A DNA stretch of 64,000 nt, taken from contig CAZPHH010000008.1 of the NCBI GenBank assembly GCA_964586145.1, forward strand, positions 15,909 through 79,908. Reading direction: 5' to 3'. Positions within the stretch are counted from its first letter, which is position 1; the number at the start of each line of letters is the position of its first letter. A model generated the notes under the pieces. The model made no database searches and had not been told where the DNA came from. It was given only the letters and a program-made list of their open reading frames with translations. Position numbers and translations under genes: made by a program. The DNA comes from JAFGJQ01 sp964586145. GTDB lineage: Bacteria > Planctomycetota > Phycisphaerae > UBA1845. Positions 25,706 through 34,369 of this stretch are shown one piece after another.

Positions 25706-26746
25706 TTAGCGCCGACGGCGGATCAGCGCCAGGCCGCCCAGCCCCAGCAGGGCCAGCGTGGCCGGCTCGGGCACGACGTACAGACCCTTGGAACCGAACG
25801 TGGTCCAAGTCAGGTTGCCGTCATACCAGCCGAACGACTGGACATTGTCGCCGGCCATGGGGCCGGCGTTCAACTCGGCCTCGCTCACGTAGATCATCAG
25901 CGTGTTTGCTGCATCTGCCGGGTCGAACCGCATGATGTGGTCGGCCGTCGACTCGTAGAAGTAGATCAGCCCATCGGGTGCCGCGAGGAGATCGCCAAAC
26001 CCGGCGGTCGCCGCGCCCGTGACGGCCGAAATCTCAGCGGTGCTCAGAACCTCGTAGAGCGTCCCATCGCCGGCCCGCGCGAAGATGTTATCCGTGGTGG
26101 CGTTGCCCCAGTAGAGGTTGCCGTTGCCATCGTAGGTCATTCCGCCGCTGACAGACGAATTACCCTGGGCAGCGGTCAGCGCTGCCGCGCTGACCAGGGT
26201 GGTCAGCGTGCCCAGCCCGGTGGTGACCAGTATGCTGTCTGACTCGCCCTCGTACCATACCATCTCGCCGTTCTGGTCAATCTCGTTTGGCGAAAGCGAT
26301 GCCGCGTTGGTCAGCCCCGTGTGAGCCTGTACCTGCGCCTTCGTAACGTAGGCCGTAATGGACCCGTCGCTCAGGCTGGCTTTCCACACCCCGTCCGATC
26401 CGGTGTCCGTCCACATGAGGTCCGTCCCGTTGGAAATGCCGAACCCGTGGGCGTTGGCCATCGACGTCTGTCCGGAGGCGGCTGCCCAGGCCGCGGCCGT
26501 AACGAGCACGCTGGAGCTTTGTGCCCCGTTCAGGTTGACGACTTTGCTGATGTGCGGGGCGGAGTTGAGATTCACCGTGTGATACGAAGTCTGCCCGTCA
26601 ATCACGTGCGTCCAGTGCGAGGTTCCAGTGCCCCCGGCCTGGACAGTGGACCACGGTACCAGCTCGTAATACCCCACGCCCATGGCCGGTGCGGTGATCA
26701 GGCACGCCACCGCCAGTGCAGCCAGCACTCTTGTTGCATTCTTCAT
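25706..26746 (-). CDS. PEP-CTERM sorted beta-propeller protein
   Basis: 346 residues. Signal peptide 1-23 (MKNATRVLAALAVACLITAPAMG). The middle has NHL/SMP-30-like propeller segments (GNGNLYWGNATTDNIFARAGDG, APDGLIYFYESTADHIMRFD). The C-terminus is a clear PEP-CTERM tag: VPEP, a hydrophobic helix (ATLALLGLGGLALI), then RRRR at the very end. Such proteins are cut and sorted by an exosortase, often with exopolysaccharide. ATG at 26746 has AGGAG with 9-nt spacing. The WYEGESDSILVT element also occurs in the 31724-33883 protein (WFSEGESDDLLWT), so the two share a propeller family. No exosortase is in the window. Confidence 0.9.
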   Translation of the reverse strand: MKNATRVLAALAVACLITAPAMGVGYYELVPWSTVQAGGTGTSHWTHVIDGQTSYHTVNLNSAPHISKVVNLNGAQSSSVLVTAAAWAAASGQTSMANAHGFGISNGTDLMWTDTGSDGVWKASLSDGSITAYVTKAQVQAHTGLTNAASLSPNEIDQNGEMVWYEGESDSILVTTGLGTLTTLVSAAALTAAQGNSSVSGGMTYDGNGNLYWGNATTDNIFARAGDGTLYEVLSTAEISAVTGAATAGFGDLLAAPDGLIYFYESTADHIMRFDPADAANTLMIYVSEAELNAGPMAGDNVQSFGWYDGNLTWTTFGSKGLYVVPEPATLALLGLGGLALIRRRR

Positions 26747-26974
26747 GTTTCCACACTCCTGCTTGTTTCTGGCGACCTGATCGCCGGCCTCCTCCGACGC
26801 CGGAGGAATGATGACGAGCCGCGCGTACGGTGGCCGCTTCTGGTTCGCTGTTTCCGACTCTCTCAGCTCCCAGTCGACGCTTGCGACTCTCTCTCCGACA
26901 CCGGGCCACGCGGGAAAACCTGCAGAAACAGGCAGGCCGCGCCTCGATGTGACAACTTGCACCCCCGATTGTGT

Positions 26975-27004
26975 AGTCTACTGGAATGCAGGGGGTTGAG
27001 TCAA
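26975..27004 (-). promoter_or_regulatory. Promoter of the PEP-CTERM gene
   Basis: On the minus strand TTGACT (27004-26999) and TAGACT (26980-26975) are 18 bases apart. The -35 hexamer and spacing equal those of the small lipoprotein promoter at 12927-12956. Confidence 0.5.
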
Positions 27005-27067
27005 TTCTGTATCGTCTCTTGATGTCGTTGCGGGTCTTACGGAACGGAGGTATCGGACCTGGTGTGG

Positions 27068-27119
27068 CGCTCGTGCATAATGCCCACTTGGAACGAAAAA
27101 CCAAGGCACTGCACGAGCG
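27068..27119. other. Long structured hairpin element
   Basis: CGCTCGTGCA (27068-27077) and TGCACGAGCG (27110-27119) form a perfect 10-bp outer stem. Inside, after a small internal loop, TGC/GCA and CTTGG/CCAAG pair with a 3-base bulge, and the loop is AACGAAAAA. It lies 161 bases after the stop at 27280 and upstream of the PEP-CTERM promoter. It may be a terminator, a small RNA or a regulatory site; no T tract follows on either strand. Confidence 0.5.
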
Positions 27120-27279
27120 ATAAAGTGACACCACATATGCAAAAGCCGCTCTGTGGGATTTCCTGCCAGGGCAGGCGGCTATTGCCGCGGACGGGGGGGC
27201 GCGGGGTCGCGTGTGGGCGTCCCACCGCTCGTCTGCCCCGAGACCGTAGGAATGTGGCGATCACGGATGCACGCTCCGC

Positions 27280-29553
27280 CTACGGGCGGGCAAACCGCTG
27301 CTGAAGAACGGCGAAGTCGCGCAGGTCCACGTGGGTGTCGGCGTCGTAGTCGCAGGCCTCGTGGCCGTTGCCGGGGGCCACGGTGTCCACCGGGCCGGTG
27401 AGGGCGGCCACCCAGAACAGGTAGTCGGCTTCGTCGATCAGGCTGTCGGCGTTGAAATCGCCGTAGCCGGGGGAGCGGGCCAGCCGGAAACCGATGTTGT
27501 TCTCCGCGTAGTACCGGGCGCTCGTGATGACGCGGAGGGTGTTGGTCGCCCACTTGGGATCGCTGCTGATCCAGCGTCCTCCGCGAACCACGCGATAGGT
27601 CGAGCCCCACGGGCTTTCCAGCGCGGTGTCCGTCATCCATTCCGCCACGTTGCCGCACATGTCGTACAGGCCGTAGCGGTTGCGGGTGTCTCGCGTCGGT
27701 GTGCTGTCGGCGAGGGTGTTCACTCCGTCATAGAAGCCGACGGGCCGGGTCTCGTGGAAGGGGTACGGGAACCCATGGTTGCCGAGGTTCGCGTCGGCCG
27801 GATCGATGGTGTCGGCGCCGCATCCGAAAATCCAGTGGTCGGGCTGAATGGTTTCGTAGTCGCCGGGGCCGTTTCGCACGGTATCCGGGGCGTCGGGGTC
27901 GAAGGCGGCCGCCTTGTACCATTCATTGTAGGGAGCCGCATCCATGTTCCACGAATGCGCGACGCCGGGTCCGCCGTTGTCGTAGTTGTAGCCGTCCATG
28001 GGCAGGCGGAACCCGCGGTAGTTGCGCACGAGGTCGAGCCGCTCCACGTCCGTCAGGCCGTTGACCGCCCAGTTCGAGGCGGTGATGGGGTACCACTGCT
28101 CCTTGCTGCCGCCCTCGTGATAGCAGACCTCGGCGGCCGGGAGGCCGTGGTCGATGGTCAGCCAGTTGCAGAATTTCGCCGCGCCGAACCAGCTCACCGT
28201 GCCCACGGGGTGGTGCTCGAAGCCGGTCATGACGACGAAGCGGCTTCCGATCGGCGCGAGGGGGTTGTACGTGATCTTGGAGTCCGGGACGTCGGACGTT
28301 TTGTACAGGGTCCGGTCGTACCATTCCGACCCCGGTGGGAATCCCGTCACGTCCATCATGTACACGTCGCCGTTCGACGGGTCGAACCACATGTTCGTGC
28401 AGCGGGGATCGCCGGGGTCGGTCTGCTGCCGCCACTGGGCGTCGTTGAGAAACGTGCAGTACTGGGCGTTGGTGATTTCGTATTTGCCGATGTCGAACGT
28501 GTAGGTGGGTCCGTCGACCTGATAGTCGGTTCCCGGGATGGTGACCATGTCCGGTGCGATTGGGGCCCGTATCGCCAGCACGTGCCCGCTCGTGTTCCCG
28601 GTTTCGAAGACCAGCCAGTTGTTGACCATCTCGAAGTATGCCGGTGAGAGAGACAGGGCCGGATCGCCCAGTGCCTGGCGGATTTCGTCGTTCGTCGTCA
28701 GCGTGCTGACACGTCCGCGGCGATCTATCTTGATAATCGAGGCTGAGTAGATTTCGTACGAGTACATGTTGTCCATGGCGTCGATGCCGAGCCCGTACAG
28801 GCCGACGTGAGTCTGGCCGGTGTGCGCCATGATCGCGTCGCCTCGAGCGATCGGCACCAGCGCGGCCGCCGTTTCGTCCCAGCGATACATGCCGCGGTTT
28901 GCGTCAAAGCCGGTGTTGGCCCGGACGACCACGATCAACTCGCCGGCGGAGTTCAGGACCATTTCGGAAGCGGGACCCGTGCCCCCGACGGCCTGGAAGG
29001 CGGCGTAGGGGACGTATTCCTCTTCGACGGCCGGACTCACCGTGAGATCGATGCGGTTGACCGTCTGCTGCAATCCGGTCCACTGGTTCTTGTAGTAGGC
29101 GTAGGCGCTGTCGGAGGGCAGCCCGCCGGCGGGAAACGTTGGGGCGTACGGTACGAGCAGCACGGACGGCGTCTGTCCGGCTGCGCCCGGCGTGACTTCC
29201 AGGACAACGTCGTCGCCCATTTCCGCGATCAGGTACGTTCCCCGAGCCGCCGAGTACCCGCACGCGATGGGCGAGGGAGCTGCCGTCTGACCCCAGTTCA
29301 CGCGGGGCACGAGCACCGTGCCGGTGTTGGCCGCGCGCTCCCACTCGAGAACCACGCCACCAGATCCTCCGCAGGCGATCGCCAGCGTGCCGGAGACCGG
29401 GTTGTAGGCGAGCGAGTCGGGTCGTACGAGCGTGCCGGGCGCTCCGGCCGCGGTGTGGATGTCGTTCTGATGGGCCCAGACGATCACGTCGTTCGCCGAC
29501 ACCGAGCCCGCACAGAGGCCGACCACCAATGCCGCGTAGAATCCTCGTCTCAT
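27280..29553 (-). CDS. Secreted beta-propeller / SUMF1-like / dockerin-like protein
   Basis: 757 residues in three parts. Signal peptide 1-20 (ends AGSVSA before NDVI). Residues about 21-330 are propeller-like (DSLAYNPVSGTLAIACGG, GLGIDAMDNMYSYEI). Residues about 345-690 are a SUMF1/formylglycine-generating-enzyme-like fold (FDIGKYEITNAQYCTFLN, HPVGTVSWFGAAKFCNWL, FRLPMDGYNYD, NRYGLYDMCGNVAEWM, YRVVRGGRW, NIGFRLAR). The two FGE active-site cysteines in the segment after RGG are replaced (Ser and Trp by alignment by eye), so it is probably not a sulfatase activator. The end has GDFNADSLIDEADY and CDYDADTHVDLRDF loops. ATG at 29553 has AAAGGAG with 7-nt spacing. Confidence 0.87.
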   Translation of the reverse strand: MRRGFYAALVVGLCAGSVSANDVIVWAHQNDIHTAAGAPGTLVRPDSLAYNPVSGTLAIACGGSGGVVLEWERAANTGTVLVPRVNWGQTAAPSPIACGYSAARGTYLIAEMGDDVVLEVTPGAAGQTPSVLLVPYAPTFPAGGLPSDSAYAYYKNQWTGLQQTVNRIDLTVSPAVEEEYVPYAAFQAVGGTGPASEMVLNSAGELIVVVRANTGFDANRGMYRWDETAAALVPIARGDAIMAHTGQTHVGLYGLGIDAMDNMYSYEIYSASIIKIDRRGRVSTLTTNDEIRQALGDPALSLSPAYFEMVNNWLVFETGNTSGHVLAIRAPIAPDMVTIPGTDYQVDGPTYTFDIGKYEITNAQYCTFLNDAQWRQQTDPGDPRCTNMWFDPSNGDVYMMDVTGFPPGSEWYDRTLYKTSDVPDSKITYNPLAPIGSRFVVMTGFEHHPVGTVSWFGAAKFCNWLTIDHGLPAAEVCYHEGGSKEQWYPITASNWAVNGLTDVERLDLVRNYRGFRLPMDGYNYDNGGPGVAHSWNMDAAPYNEWYKAAAFDPDAPDTVRNGPGDYETIQPDHWIFGCGADTIDPADANLGNHGFPYPFHETRPVGFYDGVNTLADSTPTRDTRNRYGLYDMCGNVAEWMTDTALESPWGSTYRVVRGGRWISSDPKWATNTLRVITSARYYAENNIGFRLARSPGYGDFNADSLIDEADYLFWVAALTGPVDTVAPGNGHEACDYDADTHVDLRDFAVLQQRFARP

Positions 29554-30081
29554 CGCTCTGCTCCTTTACACTCCGCGCCCCGATGGCCAGCACGCCGACG
29601 TGGAACCGTCTGGTCGACGGAGCTGAGATATGCGCAGACACGTCTTCCACGCATCGTCTCGGGGAGACATCCCGGCGGCTCCGCGGATCAAAAGTGCTCA
29701 ATTATCGGCCGACGCGGGCACGGCCGACCCGATGAGCCAGACCGCCCGATTCCACGCTGATCGGCGCGATACAGCCATTATACCGGTAAGGCGTTCCCAA
29801 TACGAGCCCGGATCCGCCCGAGACAGAGGAGGGAACTCGTCGTGGAGGCGACGTGACGACCATGGCTTCAAGAAGCCAGGCGGATGCGATGGCCGCGAGA
29901 TCCGCAAACCCGGTTTCCTCGACCATTCCTGTCACGCGGGATCGGGCAGGTCCGGAGTCGGACTTGCCGGGGGGACGGTCCATGCGGTATACAGGATCGG
30001 GCAGCACTGGCCGGCCAGGAGGCAACAATCGCCGGCTGAACCTCGGTTGATCCATGCCATTCCAGGACGGAGGCCGTCGTC
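29554..30081. other. Intergenic stretch between divergent genes
   Basis: About 530 bases with a TATAAT box on the minus strand (29777-29782). Open frames here overlap each other on both strands and have no ribosome sites, so no gene is called. Confidence 0.45.
29777..29782 (-). promoter_or_regulatory. -10 box upstream of the SUMF1-like gene
   Basis: TATAAT followed by GGC on the minus strand, about 225 bases before the ATG at 29553. No strong -35 box. The same TATAATGGC string occurs upstream of the 33883 gene. Confidence 0.4.
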
Positions 30082-30666
30082 ATGTCCGCCGAATCTGAGT
30101 TTGCGTATCATCGTGGTCGTGTTGATGCCGCCCAGCGGGAGGCCGGGCGATTCATCGTTCTGCTTGCCCTCTTCGTGTTTGCGGTGGGGGACAAGTTCGA
30201 GCCGCTTCAGCAGGGGGCCAGCTTCTGGATGATGACGGCACTGGTCTGGACGCCCGAGACCCGTGTTTGGGAGCCGGCCGAGCTTTCCTGGTTGACGCAG
30301 GAAGTGCTCGAACCCCCCGAGGAGTTCGTGATCACGCCGTCCCCCGTGCCGCCGGGCGCAGAGGATAGCCAGGACGTCGTGGACACAGGACGATACGTGC
30401 TGACACGGATGGGACCGAGAGCCTCCGGGCATCGACTCACCCGCGAGATCTACCCGACGAGCTACTCCGTGCTCTTCGTCGCAGGCAGTCTCATCGTCTG
30501 GGGATGCTTATACCAATCCGCGCGACAGCACCACGTCCAGGCATCCACGTGGCTCGACAGAGTGCCGGAGCCAAAGCCGCGTCTGCGTGTCTGGGCAGGT
30601 GTCCGGACCGCAATGCTGGTCGTTCTGCTCGTCGTCCTGATCGAATTGGTGGTCTTCCTGGCATAG
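30082..30666 (+). CDS. Three-helix membrane protein, unknown
   Basis: 194 residues. ATG at 30082 has GGAGG with 9-nt spacing. Three hydrophobic segments: about 24-37 (FIVLLALFVFAV), about 127-143 (YSVLFVAGSLIVWGCLY) and about 173-193 (TAMLVVLLVVLIELVVFLA, ending in the final Ala). Between the first two lies a loop of about 90 residues rich in Trp, Pro and Glu (WTPETRVWEPAELSWL, EVLEPPEEFVITPSPVPPG). No family was recognised. It is the only plus-strand gene inside the secreted-protein block and stands alone. Confidence 0.65.
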   Translation: MSAESEFAYHRGRVDAAQREAGRFIVLLALFVFAVGDKFEPLQQGASFWMMTALVWTPETRVWEPAELSWLTQEVLEPPEEFVITPSPVPPGAEDSQDVVDTGRYVLTRMGPRASGHRLTREIYPTSYSVLFVAGSLIVWGCLYQSARQHHVQASTWLDRVPEPKPRLRVWAGVRTAMLVVLLVVLIELVVFLA

Positions 30667-30823
30667 GCTGACGCGTGGCAAGCATGGGAGTGTCCTGCCT
30701 GATGGCGGTGACCAACGTCCTCCCTGCAACGACGAGCGGCAGGCCGGCACGTCGGTTCCGCGAACGGACCTTCCGGAGCCGGATCGGGGCACAGAGCTGG
30801 TTTGTTGCGGGACGATGTGCCGG

Positions 30824-31615
30824 CTAATCGTCCTGATTCTTCACGTTGATCTGGCAATGCCCGGCCGCGTAGTACCCGATCCAGTACTTGGCCGACCCCT
30901 TTTTCTTGCCTCCGATCATCCGGTGTGGCGGTATGCGGTCGTCCTGTGGCACAGAATACCCATCGCCCTCAAAGGGGCCCATGCAGGCCCTTTCACCGGG
31001 GTATTTGAAGTAGTTGTCCCACACCAGCGGGTTTTTCACCGCAGCGGTGTGTTTTCGGTTCAGCCAATCCAGATTGTAGACGAGCGGATTCGGGTCTTTG
31101 TTGGTTGGAGACAGCACCGCACTGCTGTTCTGCCGGTACAGGTACGTGTTGCCGTAGTTTTTCCACTCGTGCTGGCGTGTAGGCAGTCCCGGGTTGGCCG
31201 GGCAGATCCAGACTTGGCTGTCGGCCGCCAGGTAAACTGGTTTGGACCCCTTGCGATACCGAGCCATGCCGTTCGGCATCACCTGAGGCGACGAGCCCGC
31301 CTCCAACATACCCTGCACGCCCCAGGCTTCCGGTGGTTCGCCCGGGTCGAGCTGCCGTCCGGGGGCGATCCGAAAGGTGTAGGCTCCCATGCCCAGGTAG
31401 TCGGGAAGCTCCTGGCAGTTGGAGTCGGCGTACGTCACCAGGCCCAGGCCGATGGCTCGCAGGTTGGCCATGCACTTGACTTTCTTGGCCTGGTCGCGTG
31501 CAGATCGCAGTGACGGCAGTAGAATCGCGATCAGCAAGGCAATGATCGACACGACCACAAGCAACTCAATCAGGGTGAACGCCCCATGGGCTGTGCGGCT
31601 GCGTAGGTGACTCAT
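30824..31615 (-). CDS. Prepilin-like pseudopilin (type II secretion or type IV pilus-like)
   Basis: 263 residues. The short basic leader ends in Gly before AFTLIELLVVV, the classic prepilin peptidase site with Glu at +5. A hydrophobic helix (SIIALLIAILLPSL) and an amphipathic helix RSARDQAKKVKCMANLRAIGLG follow. The soluble domain (about 70-263) is Tyr, Asn and Pro rich with several Cys. This is the common planctomycete pseudopilin architecture, in which many paralogues exist per genome; individual roles are unknown. ATG at 31615 has GGAG with 10-nt spacing. It sits 108 bases after the upstream secreted protein gene. Confidence 0.88.
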   Translation of the reverse strand: MSHLRSRTAHGAFTLIELLVVVSIIALLIAILLPSLRSARDQAKKVKCMANLRAIGLGLVTYADSNCQELPDYLGMGAYTFRIAPGRQLDPGEPPEAWGVQGMLEAGSSPQVMPNGMARYRKGSKPVYLAADSQVWICPANPGLPTRQHEWKNYGNTYLYRQNSSAVLSPTNKDPNPLVYNLDWLNRKHTAAVKNPLVWDNYFKYPGERACMGPFEGDGYSVPQDDRIPPHRMIGGKKKGSAKYWIGYYAAGHCQINVKNQDD

Positions 31616-31723
31616 CTGAAGTTTCTCCCTGGCCGATAGACCAATCGCATTTCCTCTGGACGCCTCCGCCGTGGCCCCCCGGGTCCGCCTGCCTCCAGCC
31701 GGGATGCGCATTCAACATCCGTC

Positions 31724-33883
31724 TTAGCGACCCGGTCCCAGCAAGAACTTCGCAAACGATCTGTAGTCTTCCCAATCCACGTCTTCGTCGTAATCCACGT
31801 CACAGCGAGAGCAGTCTTCCTCGCCTTCCTCGGGTGCCTGGCTCAGATCCGCGCCGAAGCACCGCTGGAGCATGGCATAGTCCGCCAGGTCTGCGGCGAA
31901 GTCGGCGTTCAGGTCCCCGTAGTCCTGGGTGTTGAGGTCCACCTTGTACACCGTGTTCGACTCGACGAAGTTGAACGTCAGCAGCTCGTGGCCTCGGATA
32001 ACGAAGTTGTTCAACCCGCGCGGGCTCTGGCCCAGGCCCAGGGCTGCCATAATCTCAGGCTTCGTGGCGATCTCGATGATGTGATCGGCCGGGTCGTTGG
32101 CCGGCGCCTTCCAGACGGACCGCGTCTGATTGTCGGCCCAGTACACCGTGCCCATCGGGTCGATCGCCAACCCGAGGAACTGCACCTTGTTCGAGGCGCC
32201 GTAATAGCCCGTCAGGTCCAGGGCCCCGGTGGCGACGTACTCCGCGACAATTTCCTCGCTGGTCAGGAAGGGATGCAGGGCGAGTCCGTCCTCCGTCCAC
32301 AACAGGTCGTCGCTTTCGCCTTCGCTGAACCAAATCCGCCCCTGCGCATCGGAGGCGACTTGTGCGCTGGCGATGCCGCTCTGCTCCGGGTCGTAGGTGT
32401 AGACTCCGGGGGGCAGCGGGTCAACCCACACCAATTCGATCTGGTCGACGAAGAACTCGTCCTGCGCATCGCCGGCCGTGTTCGTGAGGACGAAATCGCC
32501 GATCGTTGAGATACCGAACGAACTCACCGGCACCTGAACGAACGCCCAGGCGCCCGCAGGCGGGGCAGGAACCACTACCGCCGCGCCCGGGTTTCCAAGG
32601 TCGTCGTACAGGTTCAGCGTCATCGACTGGCCGCCTGTCGTTCCTCCATGAATGTAGAACTCCAGGTAGGTGTAGTGCGTCGCGTCGCGCGGCAGCTCGC
32701 CATTGTCGACCCGGTATGTTGCGTGCAGCCGGAAGACCGCCGACGCATCGTCGAAGGTGACGGAGATGGATTTGGCACTTCCATCCCACGTGGGCGACGT
32801 GTTGTCCTTGTTCACCGTTGTGTCCACGGATTGATCGGACCAGTTGCCGATATAGCCATCCAGGTAGATCGCATCGGTGTCGGGATGGATGGGGAAACGC
32901 CGTCCGGAATCCACAAGCGACTGGACATAGCTGGCCATTCTGTCTTGCGACACGAAGACGGAGAATGTTTCCCTCTGTTGCGTGTCCACCGCAAGAAGGT
33001 GACCTGTGATGATGTCGCCGATGTAGTAGGTCAGCCCGTCCGGCGAGAGACCACCCGGGTTGTGTGCCTTGGGGCCTCGGGTGAGGTCCTCGGCGTAGTA
33101 GCTCAGGTTCTGACGGAACGTCTGCAGCGTCAGCCACGGCTGCATCTTGAGGATGTAGGTCAGGTCGTTGCTCTGTGCCGGCGAGCCCGGCCACAGCGGG
33201 TCGCGGTCAAGCCGCACGGTGTTGTCGTTGACGATCTCCGTTATCGTGTAGGTGCCGGAATAGATTTCCGCCGTGTAGAACAGTGGATACAGCGTGAGCT
33301 GATCCCCGACGCAAACCCCTGTCTGCAAAAAGCCGCTGCTGCCGGAAATCTGTGAGTCTACGAGCAGGTAGTTGCCGCCGCTGTTGGACACCGTCACGCC
33401 GCTCGGGCGGATGGGGGACCCATTCGGAAGATCGGGATCAAACAGAATGAGATCACGCTCCGTCTCGACGCGGATACCGCCGCTGAACGGATCCCTCAGA
33501 TTCGAGATGCATCCGATGAAGTACTTCTCGTTCAACGGGTTGAACTTCATGCCCCACGCGTTGTACGACAGCGAGTAGGACGCGTACCCGTCGCGGCCGA
33601 AGAACTCGATCTGAGACGAGTTCATCAGCACGCCACCGACGAGGCCCCACGGCTCCACCGTGTCGTCCAGCACGTGACTCCAGCGGAGGTCCTTGCCCGA
33701 GCCGTAACCGGTCGTGATGAACTCATTGGGGTTCCGCAGGGGGTTGTAGTCGAAGCAGGAGAAGTAGTTGTTCCCGATGGTGTACGCATGGGGAATCACG
33801 ATCGCCACGTCACCCCGAACGGCCCCGCCCGACAGACCCACAATGCCGGCCAACGCGGCCCAAACCACTCGGCTCCGTACCAT
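31724..33883 (-). CDS. Secreted propeller protein with a jelly-roll insert and dockerin-like end
   Basis: 719 residues. Signal peptide about 1-24 (ends SGGAVRG before DVAI). The first part (about 25-330) and last part (about 500-650) are propeller-like (GLAIDPMGTVYWADNQTRSVW, GRIWFSEGESDDLLWTEDG). Between them, at about 350-500, is a beta-sandwich carbohydrate-binding or DNRLRE-like module (VFRLHATYRVDNGEL, EFYIHGGTTGG, DEFFVDQIELVWVD). The end has GDLNADFAADLADY and CDVDYDEDVDWEDY dockerin-like loops. ATG at 33883 has AAGGAG with 9-nt spacing. Glycan binding is inferred from the module only. Confidence 0.83.
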   Translation of the reverse strand: MVRSRVVWAALAGIVGLSGGAVRGDVAIVIPHAYTIGNNYFSCFDYNPLRNPNEFITTGYGSGKDLRWSHVLDDTVEPWGLVGGVLMNSSQIEFFGRDGYASYSLSYNAWGMKFNPLNEKYFIGCISNLRDPFSGGIRVETERDLILFDPDLPNGSPIRPSGVTVSNSGGNYLLVDSQISGSSGFLQTGVCVGDQLTLYPLFYTAEIYSGTYTITEIVNDNTVRLDRDPLWPGSPAQSNDLTYILKMQPWLTLQTFRQNLSYYAEDLTRGPKAHNPGGLSPDGLTYYIGDIITGHLLAVDTQQRETFSVFVSQDRMASYVQSLVDSGRRFPIHPDTDAIYLDGYIGNWSDQSVDTTVNKDNTSPTWDGSAKSISVTFDDASAVFRLHATYRVDNGELPRDATHYTYLEFYIHGGTTGGQSMTLNLYDDLGNPGAAVVVPAPPAGAWAFVQVPVSSFGISTIGDFVLTNTAGDAQDEFFVDQIELVWVDPLPPGVYTYDPEQSGIASAQVASDAQGRIWFSEGESDDLLWTEDGLALHPFLTSEEIVAEYVATGALDLTGYYGASNKVQFLGLAIDPMGTVYWADNQTRSVWKAPANDPADHIIEIATKPEIMAALGLGQSPRGLNNFVIRGHELLTFNFVESNTVYKVDLNTQDYGDLNADFAADLADYAMLQRCFGADLSQAPEEGEEDCSRCDVDYDEDVDWEDYRSFAKFLLGPGR

Positions 33884-34369
33884 GATCGGATGCTCCTTCC
33901 TATCTGCCTGCTGTGTTCGCTCGCTCACCGCGCGATGACCAGAACCGTGCGAACATGGGTGCTTCACCCGCGGCTTCACTTCTGCGCAACGGCCCCGAGT
34001 GCCTGCACGACGAATGCGGACAAGCAGCCCGCCCCAGCATACGTGCGACCGCGACCCGCGCGACCGCCTCCTTCACCGCTATGATCGCCATTATAGACGA
34101 ACTCGCATTCCAGACGAAAGCCTAATTTGGTCATGAGAAATGGTTTATGCGGCATGTCCGCTCTTGGATTGGCTACGATTATCGGGTCCGAGTCGCACTG
34201 CAAGGCAATATTATTCAACCTGACTGAATTCAGCGTGCCCAGACCGAGAATCCACAACGCCATCGCTCGCGAGCACGCCGCCTTGGGGATAGCATGGGCT
34301 CGGAGTGTCGGACCCGCGACCCGATTTGCCCGCGGGCGGAGGACGCATACTCAGGTGGTGAGACTGCGG
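33884..34369. other. Intergenic stretch, partly AT-richer
   Basis: About 485 bases between divergent genes. The part around 34120-34260 is visibly less GC-rich than its surroundings. It contains a TATAAT box for the minus-strand gene. In-frame codons upstream of the 34370 start look non-coding. Confidence 0.4.
34090..34095 (-). promoter_or_regulatory. -10 box upstream of the 33883 gene
   Basis: TATAAT followed by GGC on the minus strand, with a weak -35 (TTCGTC) 17 bases upstream. The leader would be about 200 bases. It shares the TATAATGGC string with 29777-29782. Confidence 0.45.

Larger units (their letters stand above)
26747..27279. other. Intergenic stretch with a promoter and a structured element
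   Basis: About 530 bases upstream of the PEP-CTERM gene. It contains a likely promoter (26975-27004) and a long imperfect hairpin (27068-27119). No small gene is supported. The leader from that promoter would be about 220 bases. Confidence 0.5.

Noticed and set aside
27142..27188. Short hairpin (AGCCGC/GCGGCT) near the 27280 stop
   Set aside because: Only 6 pairs with a loop of more than 20 bases; weaker than the element at 27068-27119.
29702..30055. 117-codon minus frame in the gap before 30082
   Set aside because: No ribosome site, and frames in several registers are open at once.
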